Notes: a model not told the origin generated them from the sequence alone. Numbered from the stretch's first letter, positions 7,795 to 17,172 are shown. The stretch: 36,420 bases of DNA from Treponema sp. (GCA_017619795.1 JAFZRP010000121.1:1-36420), one strand, 5' to 3'. A program made the numbers and translations.

Positions 7795-9563
7795 TATATA
7801 CCAGCCTTAACAAACATTCTTTCCAATTCGCCCATCTGAGAGTCAAGGTGATCTTTTACTGTCTGTATCTTATCAACCTCTTCATTGCTGTAGGTAGTTT
7901 TAATTCGGATAATTTCCTCGCGGACAGGCAAAGCCACAACCTGAGGAAGTGGTACTCCGTGATTTAAAACTGCCCGTGCCCTTTCGTAGAACTGCATCAT
8001 CAAATCAAGAATTATAATCTGCTTTTCACTGCTGCAATATTTATCTATATCATCAAAAGCACTCTGCTGCAAAAATCCATTCTTAATCATTTCTGCGGTA
8101 ACAAGTACAAGTCGCTCTGAATCTGGCAAAGCATCCGGACCAATAAGTCTTACAATCTGCTGAAGCTTATTTTCGCTTTTAAGCACCTCAAGGGCATTTT
8201 TTCGCAATGTATACCATTTAGGATTATTAACTTCCCACCAGTCTTTAACCTCGTCAGCATATTCTGAATAAGAATCAATCCAGCCGATTGCAGGATAATG
8301 ACGTGCATTAGCAAGCTCTCTGTCCAAAGCCCAAAAGCAGCGGATAAAGCGTTTTGTATGCTGAGTAACAGGCTCAGAAAAGTCGCCGCCCGGTGGAGAA
8401 ACCGCACCGATTACGCTTACGCTTCCTTCATCACCTTCAAAATCTACAATTCGTCCTGCGCGCTCATAGAAGCTTGCAAGTCTTGTAGGCAAATATGCTG
8501 GGAAACCTTCTTCTGCCGGCATTTCTTCCATTCGTCCGGAAAGCTCACGTAAAGCTTCTGCCCAGCGCGAAGTTGAGTCTGCCATAATTGCAACATCCAT
8601 TCCCATGTCGCGGTAGTATTCCGCAAGTGTAATTCCTGAATAAAGAGAAACTTCTCGAGCCGCAACCGGCATGTTCGAGGTATTTGCAATCAGAATTGTT
8701 CGTTCCATAATAGAACGTCCGGTTCTCGGGTCAATCAATTCAGGGAACTCAGTAAGAACATCGGTCATTTCGTTTCCACGCTCGCCGCAACCAATGTAGA
8801 TGATTAAGTCTGCATCACACCATTTTGCAACCGCGTGCTGAGTCATAGTTTTTCCAGTTCCAAAGCCGCCAGGAATTGCAGCAGTTCCACCCTTTGAAAG
8901 CGGGAAGAAAACATCTATAACACGCTGACCAGTAATGAGCGGTTCTGAAACACCAAGCTTTTTCGCATAAGGACGAGGCTTTCGAACCGGCCAGTAGTGG
9001 CTCAGCTTAATTTCTTCATCATATTCTGTAGTACCAATAACTTCGTCAATTGTATAATCGCCGGTACCCTTCCAGGTTTTAAGTGTTGTACCACGGATTT
9101 CTGTTGGAATCATAATCTTCTGAGTGATTGATTCTGTTTCCTTTACTGTTCCAACTGTAAAGCCCTTGAAGATTTTAGAGCCAGCTTCAACACCTTCTGC
9201 CGCCTCAAAATGCCATTTCTTATTTATATCAAGTGGTTCTGTTCTTTCACCCGGAAGAAGAAATGCACCAGACTCTTTATACATAGATTCCAGAGGACGC
9301 TGAATACCATCGTAAATGTTTCCAACGAGTCCCGGACCAAGTCTTAACGAAAGCGGTCGCTGAGTACATACAACCTTTTCGCCAATGTACATTCCGGTGT
9401 CTTCCTCGTAAACCTGAATCGTAGCGTTTCCCTTGTTCTGGCGGATAATTTCACCAATAAGCTTTTTTTCGCCTACATCAACAACATCATACAAACCGCA
9501 GCCATCGAGGCCTTCTGCATAAATAATTGGTCCCGAAATGCGGGTAATTTTTCCTTCAATCAT
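7794..9563 (-). CDS. atpA: V-type ATPase catalytic subunit A
   Basis: This 589-residue catalytic subunit hydrolyses or makes ATP. The Walker A motif is GGFGTGKT (232-239), followed by the switch segment [12 protein letters not shown]. The non-homologous insert typical of A subunits is present (about 110-200). [19 protein letters not shown] and the C-terminal helical domain are intact. It overlaps the stop of atpE (TAATG at 9565-9561) and the start of atpB, so A and B are tightly coupled. Direction of the enzyme (ATP synthesis or ion pumping) cannot be read from the sequence. Confidence 0.97.
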   Translation of the reverse strand: MIEGKITRISGPIIYAEGLDGCGLYDVVDVGEKKLIGEIIRQNKGNATIQVYEEDTGMYIGEKVVCTQRPLSLRLGPGLVGNIYDGIQRPLESMYKESGAFLLPGERTEPLDINKKWHFEAAEGVEAGSKIFKGFTVGTVKETESITQKIMIPTEIRGTTLKTWKGTGDYTIDEVIGTTEYDEEIKLSHYWPVRKPRPYAKKLGVSEPLITGQRVIDVFFPLSKGGTAAIPGGFGTGKTMTQHAVAKWCDADLIIYIGCGERGNEMTDVLTEFPELIDPRTGRSIMERTILIANTSNMPVAAREVSLYSGITLAEYYRDMGMDVAIMADSTSRWAEALRELSGRMEEMPAEEGFPAYLPTRLASFYERAGRIVDFEGDEGSVSVIGAVSPPGGDFSEPVTQHTKRFIRCFWALDRELANARHYPAIGWIDSYSEYADEVKDWWEVNNPKWYTLRKNALEVLKSENKLQQIVRLIGPDALPDSERLVLVTAEMIKNGFLQQSAFDDIDKYCSSEKQIIILDLMMQFYERARAVLNHGVPLPQVVALPVREEIIRIKTTYSNEEVDKIQTVKDHLDSQMGELERMFVKAGI

Positions 9564-10219
9564 TAGTTCAAGCCTCCAAAAAGGGCTTCTGCAAGCTCTG
9601 CTCTGTTTTTATCAAGAACACTTCCAAGAGCTTCGCTTATTGTGAGTCTGTACCTGTAATTCTTATCCTCTGATTCAAGGATTATTCCTTTTAGATTTTC
9701 TTTCTCTAAAGAATACGTTTCTTCCGGTACAATCTCACCAAAATCAACCTGCTTATAGCCGCTGATTACTTTTTTATATTCTTTGTTAATTGCAGTTTTA
9801 GCAGCATTAAAATCAAAACCGTAAATATACGCTGTAAGCTTATTTTCTGTTTCAGACTCTTCCACTGTTCGGATAATATAATCAGACGGAAGCAGACTTA
9901 AAACAAGCTCAAGCCGTTTCTTTTCTGTAAGTGATGAAAGATAGCTGTTGATTTTTGACATCATTGAAGTCTGAATAAAGCTAACCTTCATTCGCTGCTT
10001 TTCAAGAGGAGCGGCAGCATCTTTATCTTTCTTAAAGGCAAGAAGCTTTTCTGAATAATAAACTTCCTTATCTTTTTCTGCTGCAGCCACATCATCATCA
10101 ACGGAAGCAATTATCTGAGAAACATCATCCTCCGTTTTTTTACGGATATTCTCTGCTTTTTTAGCCGCATCATTGAGTATTTCTTTATCTAAGATTTCTG
10201 TAGATCTTAATTCCTGCAT
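9563..10219 (-). CDS. atpE: V-type ATPase subunit E (peripheral stalk)
   Basis: This 218-residue protein has a charged N-terminal helix (residues 1-70, rich in Lys/Glu/Ala, as in [17 protein letters not shown]) and a globular C-terminal domain, the usual E-subunit plan for the peripheral stalk. Sequence conservation is low for this subunit, so the call rests on length, coiled coil and position between atpF and atpA. AGGAAAA precedes the ATG. The small coiled-coil protein at 14020-14334 is its likely stalk partner. Confidence 0.85.
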   Translation of the reverse strand: MQELRSTEILDKEILNDAAKKAENIRKKTEDDVSQIIASVDDDVAAAEKDKEVYYSEKLLAFKKDKDAAAPLEKQRMKVSFIQTSMMSKINSYLSSLTEKKRLELVLSLLPSDYIIRTVEESETENKLTAYIYGFDFNAAKTAINKEYKKVISGYKQVDFGEIVPEETYSLEKENLKGIILESEDKNYRYRLTISEALGSVLDKNRAELAEALFGGLN

Positions 10220-10243
10220 TTTTTCCTACTTCCGTTTTACAAA

Positions 10244-10576
10244 CTAAACATCCACTCCAACAGCCTCACGGATTGCATCGGACAAGGTCTTTTTAGACTG
10301 CAGATGACCGTTCAGCCCCGGAACTTCTACTACAAGAGGATATTTTCCTTTTTTCAGCCATGCAATTTCTTCCTGTTCAATCAAAGCGGCAGCTTCTTCG
10401 GTAAGGATAAGCACTCGCGGGATTTCGTTTACCGGAACTCCAGCTGCACCACCCTTTCCCGTAATTCTGTTAAACGCTTCCAGAACCTCTGAACGAGTTT
10501 CTGCCACAGTACCTTCTATTCCAGTCAGTCTGAAGGCAAGAACAATTTCACGGCTTCCAATTACATAAAACTTCAT
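10244..10576 (-). CDS. atpF: V-type ATPase subunit F
   Basis: This 110-residue CheY-like subunit binds subunit D in the central stalk. The beginning MKFYVIGSREIVLAFRLTGIEG and the internal RVLILTEEAAALI strand/helix match the family. The start abuts the atpK stop (10577), and 24 bases separate it from atpE. Confidence 0.92.
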   Translation of the reverse strand: MKFYVIGSREIVLAFRLTGIEGTVAETRSEVLEAFNRITGKGGAAGVPVNEIPRVLILTEEAAALIEQEEIAWLKKGKYPLVVEVPGLNGHLQSKKTLSDAIREAVGVDV

Positions 10577-10900
10577 TTAGAGTACTAAGATCAGAACTCC
10601 AACAAGAACGCCCCAAAGACAAATACCTTCTGCAAGACCTGCAAAAGGAAGAGCCTTTCCTGAAACCTCAGGATTTTCGCTCATTGCACCCATAGCGGCA
10701 GCACCAATTTTTGCAACGGCAATACCACCGGCAATACAAGCCAAACCTACAGCAATAGCAGCGGCAATATACTTTAAAGCTCCTGCAACAGCGGCAGCTG
10801 ATTCTGCAGTCTGCTCTGCATCAGCACCATTTTCCTGAGCAAAAATAGCAGTACAGAACACAGCCATAACTGCCAGAATTGCAAACAATCTTTTCTTCAT
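10577..10900 (-). CDS. atpK: V-type ATPase subunit K (membrane c-ring) with signal peptide
   Basis: This 107-residue rotor subunit has a signal-peptide-like N-terminus (MKKRLFAILAVMAVFCTAIFA), a short polar linker and one helical hairpin of two membrane segments (about 43-72 and 84-107). Glu91 in AGLAEGICLWG is the ion-binding carboxylate. The first helix contains no Gln, and the Glu is followed by Gly, so the common Na+ ligand pattern of c-rings is not obvious. Use of H+ is a tentative inference. A hairpin repeat (10919-10947) lies between atpI and this gene and might set its translation level. Confidence 0.93.
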   Translation of the reverse strand: MKKRLFAILAVMAVFCTAIFAQENGADAEQTAESAAAVAGALKYIAAAIAVGLACIAGGIAVAKIGAAAMGAMSENPEVSGKALPFAGLAEGICLWGVLVGVLILVL

Positions 10901-10918
10901 ATTTGTACCTCACCTTTA

Positions 10919-10947
10919 TGTCATTGTCGTACTTGATACGGCAATCT
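10919..10947 (+). repeat. hairpin repeat, copy 2 (inside the ATPase operon)
   Basis: TGTCATTGTCGTACTTGA followed by TACGGCAATCT. The stem ATTGTCGTA/TACGGCAAT has one wobble pair and a CTTGA loop. It fills the 51-base gap between the atpI stop and the atpK start. Copy 4 has the same wobble position. Confidence 0.75.
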
Positions 10948-10951
10948 ATTT

Positions 10952-12961
10952 TTATTCAATTGTAAACTTAAACGGCTTAAACTCTTTTCCAGTTTCATGG
11001 AAGAATTTACTGAAAAATTCATAATATTGCAAACGGATAACCTGAATTGCAACAACCATACCTTCCAGAACAATAATTACAGCATTTCCTACAACAAGAA
11101 TTATCATTCCCGCAATACTGCCTTCTCCGCCGCAAAGCTGAGTCAGCGTATAAATAAGGAAGTCCAGTACGGCATGCGACAACGCAAAAGCACCAACTCG
11201 GACAAAGCTTACTGTATTTGAAAGATATCCGGAAACAACTTCAATAATTCCTACAACACCAGAGATGATGAACGAGCCGACTCCGTTTTCAAAAACTGGT
11301 CTTTTTCCTGCAACAAGGTTTTTAAAAGGCTCTTCGAACGCAGAAAGGAAAAGTGTAATTCCCATAATCACCCAGTCGTAAACGGCAATTGAGTGATGGA
11401 AAAGCACCATTCTGAGCACAAGCACAATTACATACCAGAAGAAAACTGCACCTGAAAGTCCGTTCTTTCCAAAGAAGGCTTCGTCATATCGCTTAAGCAT
11501 TATGTTATTTATGATATTGATGATAAGACCGATTGTATTGATGACAAATCCGATTGCAACCGCAACACCAAAAACACCGAACATCGCCTTTATTGAAGAA
11601 GGGTTAGACGACGGCATGAGTGTAAGGATTGGTGCATGAGGATGACCGAATAATCCTGTTACCCATTCAGCGAACGGTTCAAGAAGAGTTTCGTTAGAGA
11701 AGAACTCTCCTGTAAGCAGGCCCATTATAGAACTGGTAATACCGATAGCCATAAAAATTGGAGCAAACTTGTTCCAGGCGCCAACCTTAATAACCTTCTT
11801 CGCCATAAGAATGCCGGCAAGCACAAAAACGAGGCCCTGTCCAAAATCTCCGAACATTATTCCAAAAAGCAGCGTAAAGAAAACTGCAACAAAAGGAGTC
11901 GGGTCAATTGTTCCGTAAAGAGGTGAACCATAGCTGAAAATCATTCGTTCAAAACTCTTTACAAACTTACCGTGTGTAAGCTTTACAGGAACCTGTTCTT
12001 TACCGGACACTACATCTGGCACCTCAAGAGGATTATACTCGCGGATAGCAATTCTTCCTTCTGTAATGTCGTCCAGCTTCTGCATGTAAGTCTGGCTTTC
12101 TGAAAGCGGAATCCAGCCCTTTATTCTATATACAAGCTCAGTTGATTCAAGATTTCTCTGAACTGCCGAAATCTGCTTGCTTATTGCAAAGGTTCCCAAA
12201 AGATTTATGAGCATTGCCTTATGAGTTTCTGCAAAGTTATTCTTTTCTACATTAAGCTCTTCAAGCTCGTTTTCTGCTTCAATCTTTTCCCTCTGCATAC
12301 TTGCAAGAACATCTTCAGGTACACCCTGGAAATCTTCAGGTACATCAAGCTGAATAAATCCGCAGCGCTTAAGCTCTGTGTCCATTGCAAAGCGACCTTT
12401 TTTTGAGGAAGCAACAATTACTCTTGAATTATCCTCGCCAAGAGGAATTACAACGGCATTATCCTGAAGCGAATCCTTGAGCATTTCAAAGTTTTCCGGT
12501 GCAATCTTTCCAATCTTAAGCGAAAGGAATGAAAGGTGCTCAAGCTCTGAATATGAAACCTTAAGGTTAGAAAAAGCCTTAGCTTCCTTGTAAGCATCGG
12601 TAACTTTTTCCACCAGCTGATGACCTTCCATCAGCTTTTCTTCTATCTGTTTATAAGAAACAAGAAACTTGTTTGCCTTTGTTCTATCTTCTGCAGTTGG
12701 AACAGAAAAGTTTGTTACATCTATGCTGCCAGTTTCAATTCCAAAAAATACACTGGCTTTTAAAAGCTCCTCGTAATACTGGCAGTCCGTATCCATAAGA
12801 AGCTGGATTTCATCTTCAGCAGAATCTGAAGCTTTTTTGTCCTCGTGAGGTTTGCCCAGAAACTGAAAAGTTCCTCTTTTTCCTATGAACTCAAGCACAG
12901 AAGCAATATCCTCTTTCAGCACCATAAGCTCAATCAACCGCATTTCCGATGTTCTTGCCAT
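10952..12961 (-). CDS. atpI: V-type ATPase subunit I (stator a-subunit)
   Basis: This 669-residue protein has a long soluble N-terminal half (about 1-340) that joins the peripheral stalks and a membrane half with about seven or eight segments. GDFGQGLVF follows the first membrane helix, and the essential arginine facing the c-ring is probably Arg588 in VSFVRVGAFALSH, with Glu633 in VLEGMVV and Arg643 in QVIRLQYYEF further on. The frame stays open upstream for 32 more codons that overlap atpC, but GAGGGGGC lies before the ATG at 12961 and MARTSEMRLIEL is the normal family start. A 14-base gap separates it from atpC. Confidence 0.94.
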   Translation of the reverse strand: MARTSEMRLIELMVLKEDIASVLEFIGKRGTFQFLGKPHEDKKASDSAEDEIQLLMDTDCQYYEELLKASVFFGIETGSIDVTNFSVPTAEDRTKANKFLVSYKQIEEKLMEGHQLVEKVTDAYKEAKAFSNLKVSYSELEHLSFLSLKIGKIAPENFEMLKDSLQDNAVVIPLGEDNSRVIVASSKKGRFAMDTELKRCGFIQLDVPEDFQGVPEDVLASMQREKIEAENELEELNVEKNNFAETHKAMLINLLGTFAISKQISAVQRNLESTELVYRIKGWIPLSESQTYMQKLDDITEGRIAIREYNPLEVPDVVSGKEQVPVKLTHGKFVKSFERMIFSYGSPLYGTIDPTPFVAVFFTLLFGIMFGDFGQGLVFVLAGILMAKKVIKVGAWNKFAPIFMAIGITSSIMGLLTGEFFSNETLLEPFAEWVTGLFGHPHAPILTLMPSSNPSSIKAMFGVFGVAVAIGFVINTIGLIINIINNIMLKRYDEAFFGKNGLSGAVFFWYVIVLVLRMVLFHHSIAVYDWVIMGITLFLSAFEEPFKNLVAGKRPVFENGVGSFIISGVVGIIEVVSGYLSNTVSFVRVGAFALSHAVLDFLIYTLTQLCGGEGSIAGMIILVVGNAVIIVLEGMVVAIQVIRLQYYEFFSKFFHETGKEFKPFKFTIE

Positions 12962-12975
12962 TCTTGCCCCCTCAA

Positions 12976-13998
12976 TTACTCCGCCATACCAGCTGCACTT
13001 TTTGCCTCTGCATGACTTATATTCAATCTGAGACTTTCTACTGCCGTGCGTATACAACGCAATTCAAAATCTTTTATATAAAACCAGCCGATTAAGGCCG
13101 CACTCGTCATTCCGTGAATATGAAAAAGTCTTTGTGCAAGACTATTCATTCTAACCAGATTTTTTCGTTCAATCCAGCTCGGCTCTATCTGCCACACTTC
13201 TCCGCTTACATGAGGATTAAGAAGCTCCGCATACTTCCAGTTTTCCCATTGGCTGTAGTTTTCTAAATCCTTATCTAAAATCCGCAGTGCTGGCCCTGCA
13301 ATCGGATCGTTTTTATCTGGTGCATCAGTAATATAGATAAGCTTTTGTTTTATTTCTTCTGCATCAAGCTTAAAGAAGCGCTTAAGTCTGATAACCCAAA
13401 CTATATTCTTTATTATATACTCTTCTGCATAAAAATCGAGTAATGCCTGACGAGAATCTGAATCTGTTTTGTTTATTGCATCCCAGAGATTTTTTACACA
13501 CTGCAGGTCTATTTTAAACTCAACCTGCTGCTGACTGTGACTGTCTGGAACTGAATTAAGCCAGGCAAACTCTGTGCCTTCAGTTATTTTTGCAAGATCC
13601 GGCCAGGCAGAATAATTAAGCTTTGAATATTTGCTTGTGCTGATAACCGGTAAAAGTTGTGGACATTTCTGTTCCCCGTTACAAAGCGCTGCACTAATTT
13701 CCTTAAGATTTTCTGCCTCGTAAAAAGAAAGTTGTGCTGTAAGAACTGGATCCGGTTTATCAAACTGGTCCAAAAGTGTTATGTACTGAGTCAAAAAGCG
13801 TTTAAGAGCTTCGTTCTCAATTTCCTGTGCAAGCAGAACCTCTGGTAAAGCCGGCGGCTGAGAAGAAAACAACAAGGTCCAGAGGTCATCAGTTTTATTA
13901 ACCTCGAATAATTGAGAAGCCCGTTGATTTATAAATGATTTTCTTAAAAGTCCTGCTGCCTTTGCATAAACAAAAGCTTCTGCACCAGATTTATCCAT
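12976..13998 (-). CDS. atpC: V-type ATPase subunit C-like (AC39 family)
   Basis: This 340-residue, mostly helical protein has the features of the AC39/subunit C family: an N-terminal YAKAAGLLRKSF segment and the closing WFYIKDFELRCIRTAVESLRL, where family members carry ExxNLR/I-type motifs. Subunit C couples the central stalk to the c-ring. Conservation is weak, so position directly before atpI adds to the call. GGAG lies 9 bases before the ATG. Confidence 0.75.
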   Translation of the reverse strand: MDKSGAEAFVYAKAAGLLRKSFINQRASQLFEVNKTDDLWTLLFSSQPPALPEVLLAQEIENEALKRFLTQYITLLDQFDKPDPVLTAQLSFYEAENLKEISAALCNGEQKCPQLLPVISTSKYSKLNYSAWPDLAKITEGTEFAWLNSVPDSHSQQQVEFKIDLQCVKNLWDAINKTDSDSRQALLDFYAEEYIIKNIVWVIRLKRFFKLDAEEIKQKLIYITDAPDKNDPIAGPALRILDKDLENYSQWENWKYAELLNPHVSGEVWQIEPSWIERKNLVRMNSLAQRLFHIHGMTSAALIGWFYIKDFELRCIRTAVESLRLNISHAEAKSAAGMAE

Positions 13999-14019
13999 AA
14001 GCAGAAACTCCGGTAAGTC

Positions 14020-14334
14020 TTAGGCGAAGAGGAGCTTTTCCAGCAACGCATTAAATCTTTCCTGATCCTGCGGCTTTTCCTCAAGCTCCTGCCTGTACAG
14101 CTCTATATCTTTTTCATATTTTTTGGCTGTCTTCTGCAGTTCTGTCTGATATTTTTCCTCAAGCTTTTTTACAACCTGAGTATATTTTTCATTATAAAGT
14201 TTATTATATTCGGAATGGACTTCGGCAAGCTTTTCTTCGCGAACTTTTAAAGCTCCATTCACAATAGAAGATGCTTTTTTCTCAATCTCAAGAAGATGAT
14301 AAATAGCATCCATTTCTTTATTAGTCTCTGCCAT
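14020..14334 (-). CDS. small coiled-coil protein, probable V-ATPase stalk subunit (G/H type)
   Basis: This 104-residue protein is almost wholly predicted coiled coil (Lys/Glu-rich heptads from about 10 to 90, as in VVKKLEEKYQTELQKTAKKY). It lies 3 bases after the EIIA gene and 21 bases before atpC. Small helical subunits in this place pair with subunit E to form the peripheral stalk. No sequence motif is diagnostic, so the call is from size, structure and position. Confidence 0.65.
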   Translation of the reverse strand: MAETNKEMDAIYHLLEIEKKASSIVNGALKVREEKLAEVHSEYNKLYNEKYTQVVKKLEEKYQTELQKTAKKYEKDIELYRQELEEKPQDQERFNALLEKLLFA

Positions 14335-14337
14335 ATT

Positions 14338-14802
14338 CTATTCCAGTGAATTAATAAGTTCGCAGATTTCCTGAGGGGTTTCTGCCTTAAGTGCTTTTTC
14401 TATAAAGTCGGGATTATTAAGAATCTCAAGGATATCTCTAAGCACATTTATTCTAAGCTCAGCATTTTTTCCATCAAAAAGGATTTCGATAATAATGTGT
14501 ACTACAGGCTTTTCTGTATCCTCAGGATTAAGAGGCTCAAACTCAATGCCGTCTTTGCTTATACCAACAGCAATTCCAACCTTCTGTACAGATTCAGTTA
14601 AGGCATGAGGTACAGCTGCATATTTTACAATAGCTGTACTCATCTTATTTTCGCGGTGAATAAGGGCTTCCAGAGATTCTTTTCGATTAAGCTGAGGCTG
14701 TTTTGCAACAATCAACTCAAGCAACTCTGCAAAACATTCCTCTTTTTCGGTACTCTCCAGATTTATTTTTACAACATCCGGAGTGATTATATTTCTGAGC
14801 AT
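14338..14802 (-). CDS. PTS EIIA type-2 (PtsN-like) domain protein
   Basis: This 154-residue single-domain EIIA of the fructose/nitrogen family has its probable phosphohistidine at His66 in KYAAVPHALTESV (the family has IPHG/IPHA). No sugar-specific EIIB or EIIC gene is near, which favours a regulatory EIIA-Ntr-like role. It lies 18 bases after secG and 3 bases before the small stalk subunit, so it is co-transcribed with the V-ATPase. AAGGAAA precedes the ATG. A link between PTS phosphorylation and ATPase expression or activity is an inference. Confidence 0.85.
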   Translation of the reverse strand: MLRNIITPDVVKINLESTEKEECFAELLELIVAKQPQLNRKESLEALIHRENKMSTAIVKYAAVPHALTESVQKVGIAVGISKDGIEFEPLNPEDTEKPVVHIIIEILFDGKNAELRINVLRDILEILNNPDFIEKALKAETPQEICELINSLE

Positions 14803-14820
14803 TTTCCTTTTTTATCAGGT

Positions 14821-15171
14821 TTATTCAGCAGCTTCTTCAGCAGTATCAGAAGAATCCCACCAGTTTCCTGCAGAAGTAGTTGTTTCTTCAGTTTCAGTTG
14901 ATTCTGTTGTTACTGCTTCAATAGAAGAATCAAGCTTAGGCTTTTTGTTTACCAAAGCGAGAGAGAATGAAAGTACGAAGAACAAAATAACCATTACACA
15001 GGTTGCTTTTGTAAGAACGCTAGCTGAATGAGAACCAAATGCAGCTGTACCACGTCCACCTAAAAGTCCACCCATTCCATCTTCGCCATCATCCTGGATT
15101 GCTACTAAAAGAATAAGCAATGCACAAACGATAATAAAGAAAACCAAAAGAACAATACCAACTGTACTCAT
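14821..15171 (-). CDS. secG: preprotein translocase subunit SecG
   Basis: This 116-residue membrane protein has two transmembrane helices (about 3-25 and 55-75) joined by the glycine-rich loop DDGEDGMGGLLGGRGTAAFG, which ends in the typical FGSHSASVLTKAT. It supports protein export with SecYE. After the second helix comes a Ser/Thr/Glu-rich tail of about 35 residues (TESTETEETTTSAG), longer than in many SecGs. GGAGATAA precedes the ATG; the TTG four codons earlier is rejected because it overlaps that site. It is the first gene of the ATPase operon. Confidence 0.92.
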   Translation of the reverse strand: MSTVGIVLLVFFIIVCALLILLVAIQDDGEDGMGGLLGGRGTAAFGSHSASVLTKATCVMVILFFVLSFSLALVNKKPKLDSSIEAVTTESTETEETTTSAGNWWDSSDTAEEAAE

Positions 15172-15210
15172 ATTTATCTCCAATTATAATAATCAAATAA
15201 AGTGTATTGT

Positions 15211-15239
15211 ATTTTAATAAAAAGGAAGGATTTAATCAA
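15211..15239 (-). promoter_or_regulatory. promoter of the secG-EIIA-V-ATPase operon
   Basis: On the minus strand TTGATT (15239-15234), a 17-base spacer and TAAAAT (15216-15211), about 40 bases before the secG ATG. Good spacing and near-consensus boxes. Confidence 0.6.
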
Positions 15240-15243
15240 TAGC

Positions 15244-15316
15244 CAGGCTGCGCTTTGCCCTAGGATTGCGAGCTAGCGAGCAATCACGCAGCCTGCCTTT
15301 TTGCCCCGCAAAAAGG
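15244..15316. repeat. cluster of perfect hairpins between tpiA and secG
   Basis: Three inverted pairs: CAGGCTGCG 15244-15252 with 15287-15295; inside it GATTGC 15264-15269 with 15280-15285; and CCTTTTTGC 15296-15304 with GCAAAAAGG 15308-15316 (loop CCC). The 15 bases at 15268-15282 recur at 22617-22631. The TTTTGC-N3-GCAAAA core recurs at 35316-35330. It may end tpiA transcripts, but no separate T-run follows the last stem. Confidence 0.65.
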
Positions 15317-15330
15317 AAAGGTTCTGGTAA

Positions 15331-16080
15331 CTAAAGTACGCAAATTGGTACAAATGTCTCAGCCTTTAAGCTTGCACCGCCAATTAAGCCACCGTCGATG
15401 TCTGGCTGAGCGAGGAGCTCGGCGGCGTTGGAAGCCTTCATAGAGCCACCGTACTGGATGATAACTTCGTCGGCAACTTTCTGGTTGTAGAGCTTGGCGA
15501 TGTAGCCGCGGATAAACTTGTGGATTGCCTGAGCATCAGCTGGAGTAGCTGTTTTGCCAGTGCCGATTGCCCAAACTGGTTCGTAAGCGATTGTTACGTT
15601 CTTCATCTGCTCTTCTGTAACACCAGCAAGACCTGCAGAAAGCTGGAATGCACAAACCTGCTCTGCTTCGCCAGCTTCGCGCTCGCTCAAAAGCTCACCA
15701 ATACAAAGATCTACTTCGAGTCCGCTTGCAAGAGCCTTGCGAACCTTTTTGTTAATGAGTTCGTCGCTTTCACCAATTTCGTGGCGGCGCTCTGAGTGAC
15801 CAAGAATTACACAGCCGCAGCCAATGTCCTTGAGCATTTCGCAAGAAACTTCACCAGTGTGAGCTCCGTTTCCAGTAGCAGCACAATCCTGTGCAGCAAG
15901 AATGATGTTGCTTCCCTTTACAACCTGTGCAACTGCATCAAGATATACAAAAGGAACTCCAATCATGTATTTATTTGTTTTACCTTTAAGCTGAGCAACT
16001 AAATCCTTTGCCAAAGCTACAGCTTCAGCCTTAGTTGTGTTCATTTTCCAGTTTCCGGCAATATAATGTGTACGTGCCAT
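15331..16080 (-). CDS. tpiA: triosephosphate isomerase
   Basis: This 249-residue TIM-barrel glycolytic enzyme interconverts dihydroxyacetone phosphate and glyceraldehyde 3-phosphate. Catalytic residues are all present: Asn10 and Lys12 (AGNWKMN), His95 (ILGHSERR) and Glu167 (AYEPVWAIGTG). The phosphate-binding QYGGSMKASNA and GLIGGASL segments are intact. AAGGAGT precedes the ATG. It is upstream of secG in the same direction, separated by the hairpin cluster and a promoter. Confidence 0.98.
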   Translation of the reverse strand: MARTHYIAGNWKMNTTKAEAVALAKDLVAQLKGKTNKYMIGVPFVYLDAVAQVVKGSNIILAAQDCAATGNGAHTGEVSCEMLKDIGCGCVILGHSERRHEIGESDELINKKVRKALASGLEVDLCIGELLSEREAGEAEQVCAFQLSAGLAGVTEEQMKNVTIAYEPVWAIGTGKTATPADAQAIHKFIRGYIAKLYNQKVADEVIIQYGGSMKASNAAELLAQPDIDGGLIGGASLKAETFVPICVL

Positions 16081-16127
16081 AATATGACTCCTTAAAAAAA
16101 TATTTGATATATTTTAATGAAATACTT

Positions 16128-17096
16128 TTAGAATTCCAAGTCTTCATTAAATAACGGTGTACTAAAGTAACGCTCAGCTGTATCCGGCAGCACTGTAACT
16201 ACAGTTTTGCCTGGTCCGAGTGCCTTTGCGAGCTCCAGGGCGGCAGCAACATTTGTACCGCTTGAAATACCGCACATAATGCCTTCTTTTCTTGAAAGCT
16301 CGCGGCTTGTACGGATAGCAAGTGAATCAGACACAATAAAGGTGTCGTCATAGATTTCCTTATTAAGGATTGCAGGAATAAGTCCGTCGCCGATTCCCAT
16401 CTGAAGATGAGTTCCTACAGAACCGCCGCTAAGAATTGCGGCATGCTCAGGCTCAACAGCCCAGATTGTAATGTCAGGATTTTTCTGTTTAAGAACCTCA
16501 CCTATTCCAGTAAGAGTGCCGCCTGTTCCAATACCGGAGCAGAAGCCATCAATAGGTCCATCAACATCAGCAAGGATTTCATTTGCAGTCTGCTCGCGCT
16601 GAATTGCCGGGTTTGCAGGATTTTCAAACTGCTGCGGAATAAATACGTGCGGATCAAGATGCTGCATATAAAAGGCTGTATCAATACATTCCTGAATACA
16701 CTTTCCAATATCACCGGAATCGTGAATAAGCTTAACTTCGGCTCCATAATGCTTAACAAGCTTTCGGCGCTCCTCGCTTACAGAGTCAGGCATAATGATT
16801 ATGGTTTTATAGCCCCGAACTGCTCCAACAAGCGCAAGTCCAATTCCCTGATTTCCACTTGTCGGTTCAACAATCACGGTATTTTTATCAATCAGACCTT
16901 TTTTCTCGGCATCCAGAATCATATTAAAAGCGGTGCGGGTTTTTATTGAACCGCCGACATTCAAGCCTTCAAACTTTACCAGAACACGTGCCATTTCAGG
17001 AGTAACTATACGCTGCAGCTGAATCAAAGGTGTATGCCCGATGGCCTCAAGAATATTATTGTAAATCATATAAATCATTATATCGATTTTGAACAT
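16128..17096 (-). CDS. cysK: cysteine synthase (O-acetylserine sulfhydrylase)
   Basis: This 322-residue PLP enzyme makes cysteine from O-acetylserine and sulfide. PLP lysine is Lys52 in NVGGSIKTR (the family usually reads NPGGSVKDR); TSGNQGIG (79-86) binds the substrate carboxylate, and GTGGT (190-194) holds the PLP phosphate. GISSGTNVAA near the C-terminus is typical. Three in-frame ATGs (17096, 17078, 17069) compete, and none has a clear ribosome binding site; 17069 gives the most typical family N-terminus (MIYNNILEAIGHTPL). Related cystathionine beta-synthases cannot be excluded from sequence alone. Confidence 0.9.
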   Translation of the reverse strand: MFKIDIMIYMIYNNILEAIGHTPLIQLQRIVTPEMARVLVKFEGLNVGGSIKTRTAFNMILDAEKKGLIDKNTVIVEPTSGNQGIGLALVGAVRGYKTIIIMPDSVSEERRKLVKHYGAEVKLIHDSGDIGKCIQECIDTAFYMQHLDPHVFIPQQFENPANPAIQREQTANEILADVDGPIDGFCSGIGTGGTLTGIGEVLKQKNPDITIWAVEPEHAAILSGGSVGTHLQMGIGDGLIPAILNKEIYDDTFIVSDSLAIRTSRELSRKEGIMCGISSGTNVAAALELAKALGPGKTVVTVLPDTAERYFSTPLFNEDLEF

Positions 17097-17130
17097 TTAA
17101 AGCATCTACCCGTAAAAGGTCATAAGTTTT

Positions 17131-17155
17131 TGTTATTTTTAACAGAAACACTGTT
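17131..17155. promoter_or_regulatory. overlapping inverted repeats between cysK and the paaK leader
   Basis: TGTTA 17131-17135 pairs with TAACA 17140-17144, and AACAG 17141-17145 pairs with CTGTT 17151-17155. They lie between the divergent cysK and paaK transcripts, just upstream of the plus-strand promoter, and could be a regulator site for either. Confidence 0.35.
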
Positions 17156-17172
17156 ATTTCAAATAGAAACGC

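Noticed and set aside
12962..13057. Longer N-terminus of atpI overlapping atpC
   Set aside because: The ATG at 12961 has a strong ribosome site and gives the usual family start; the extension is rich in atypical residues.
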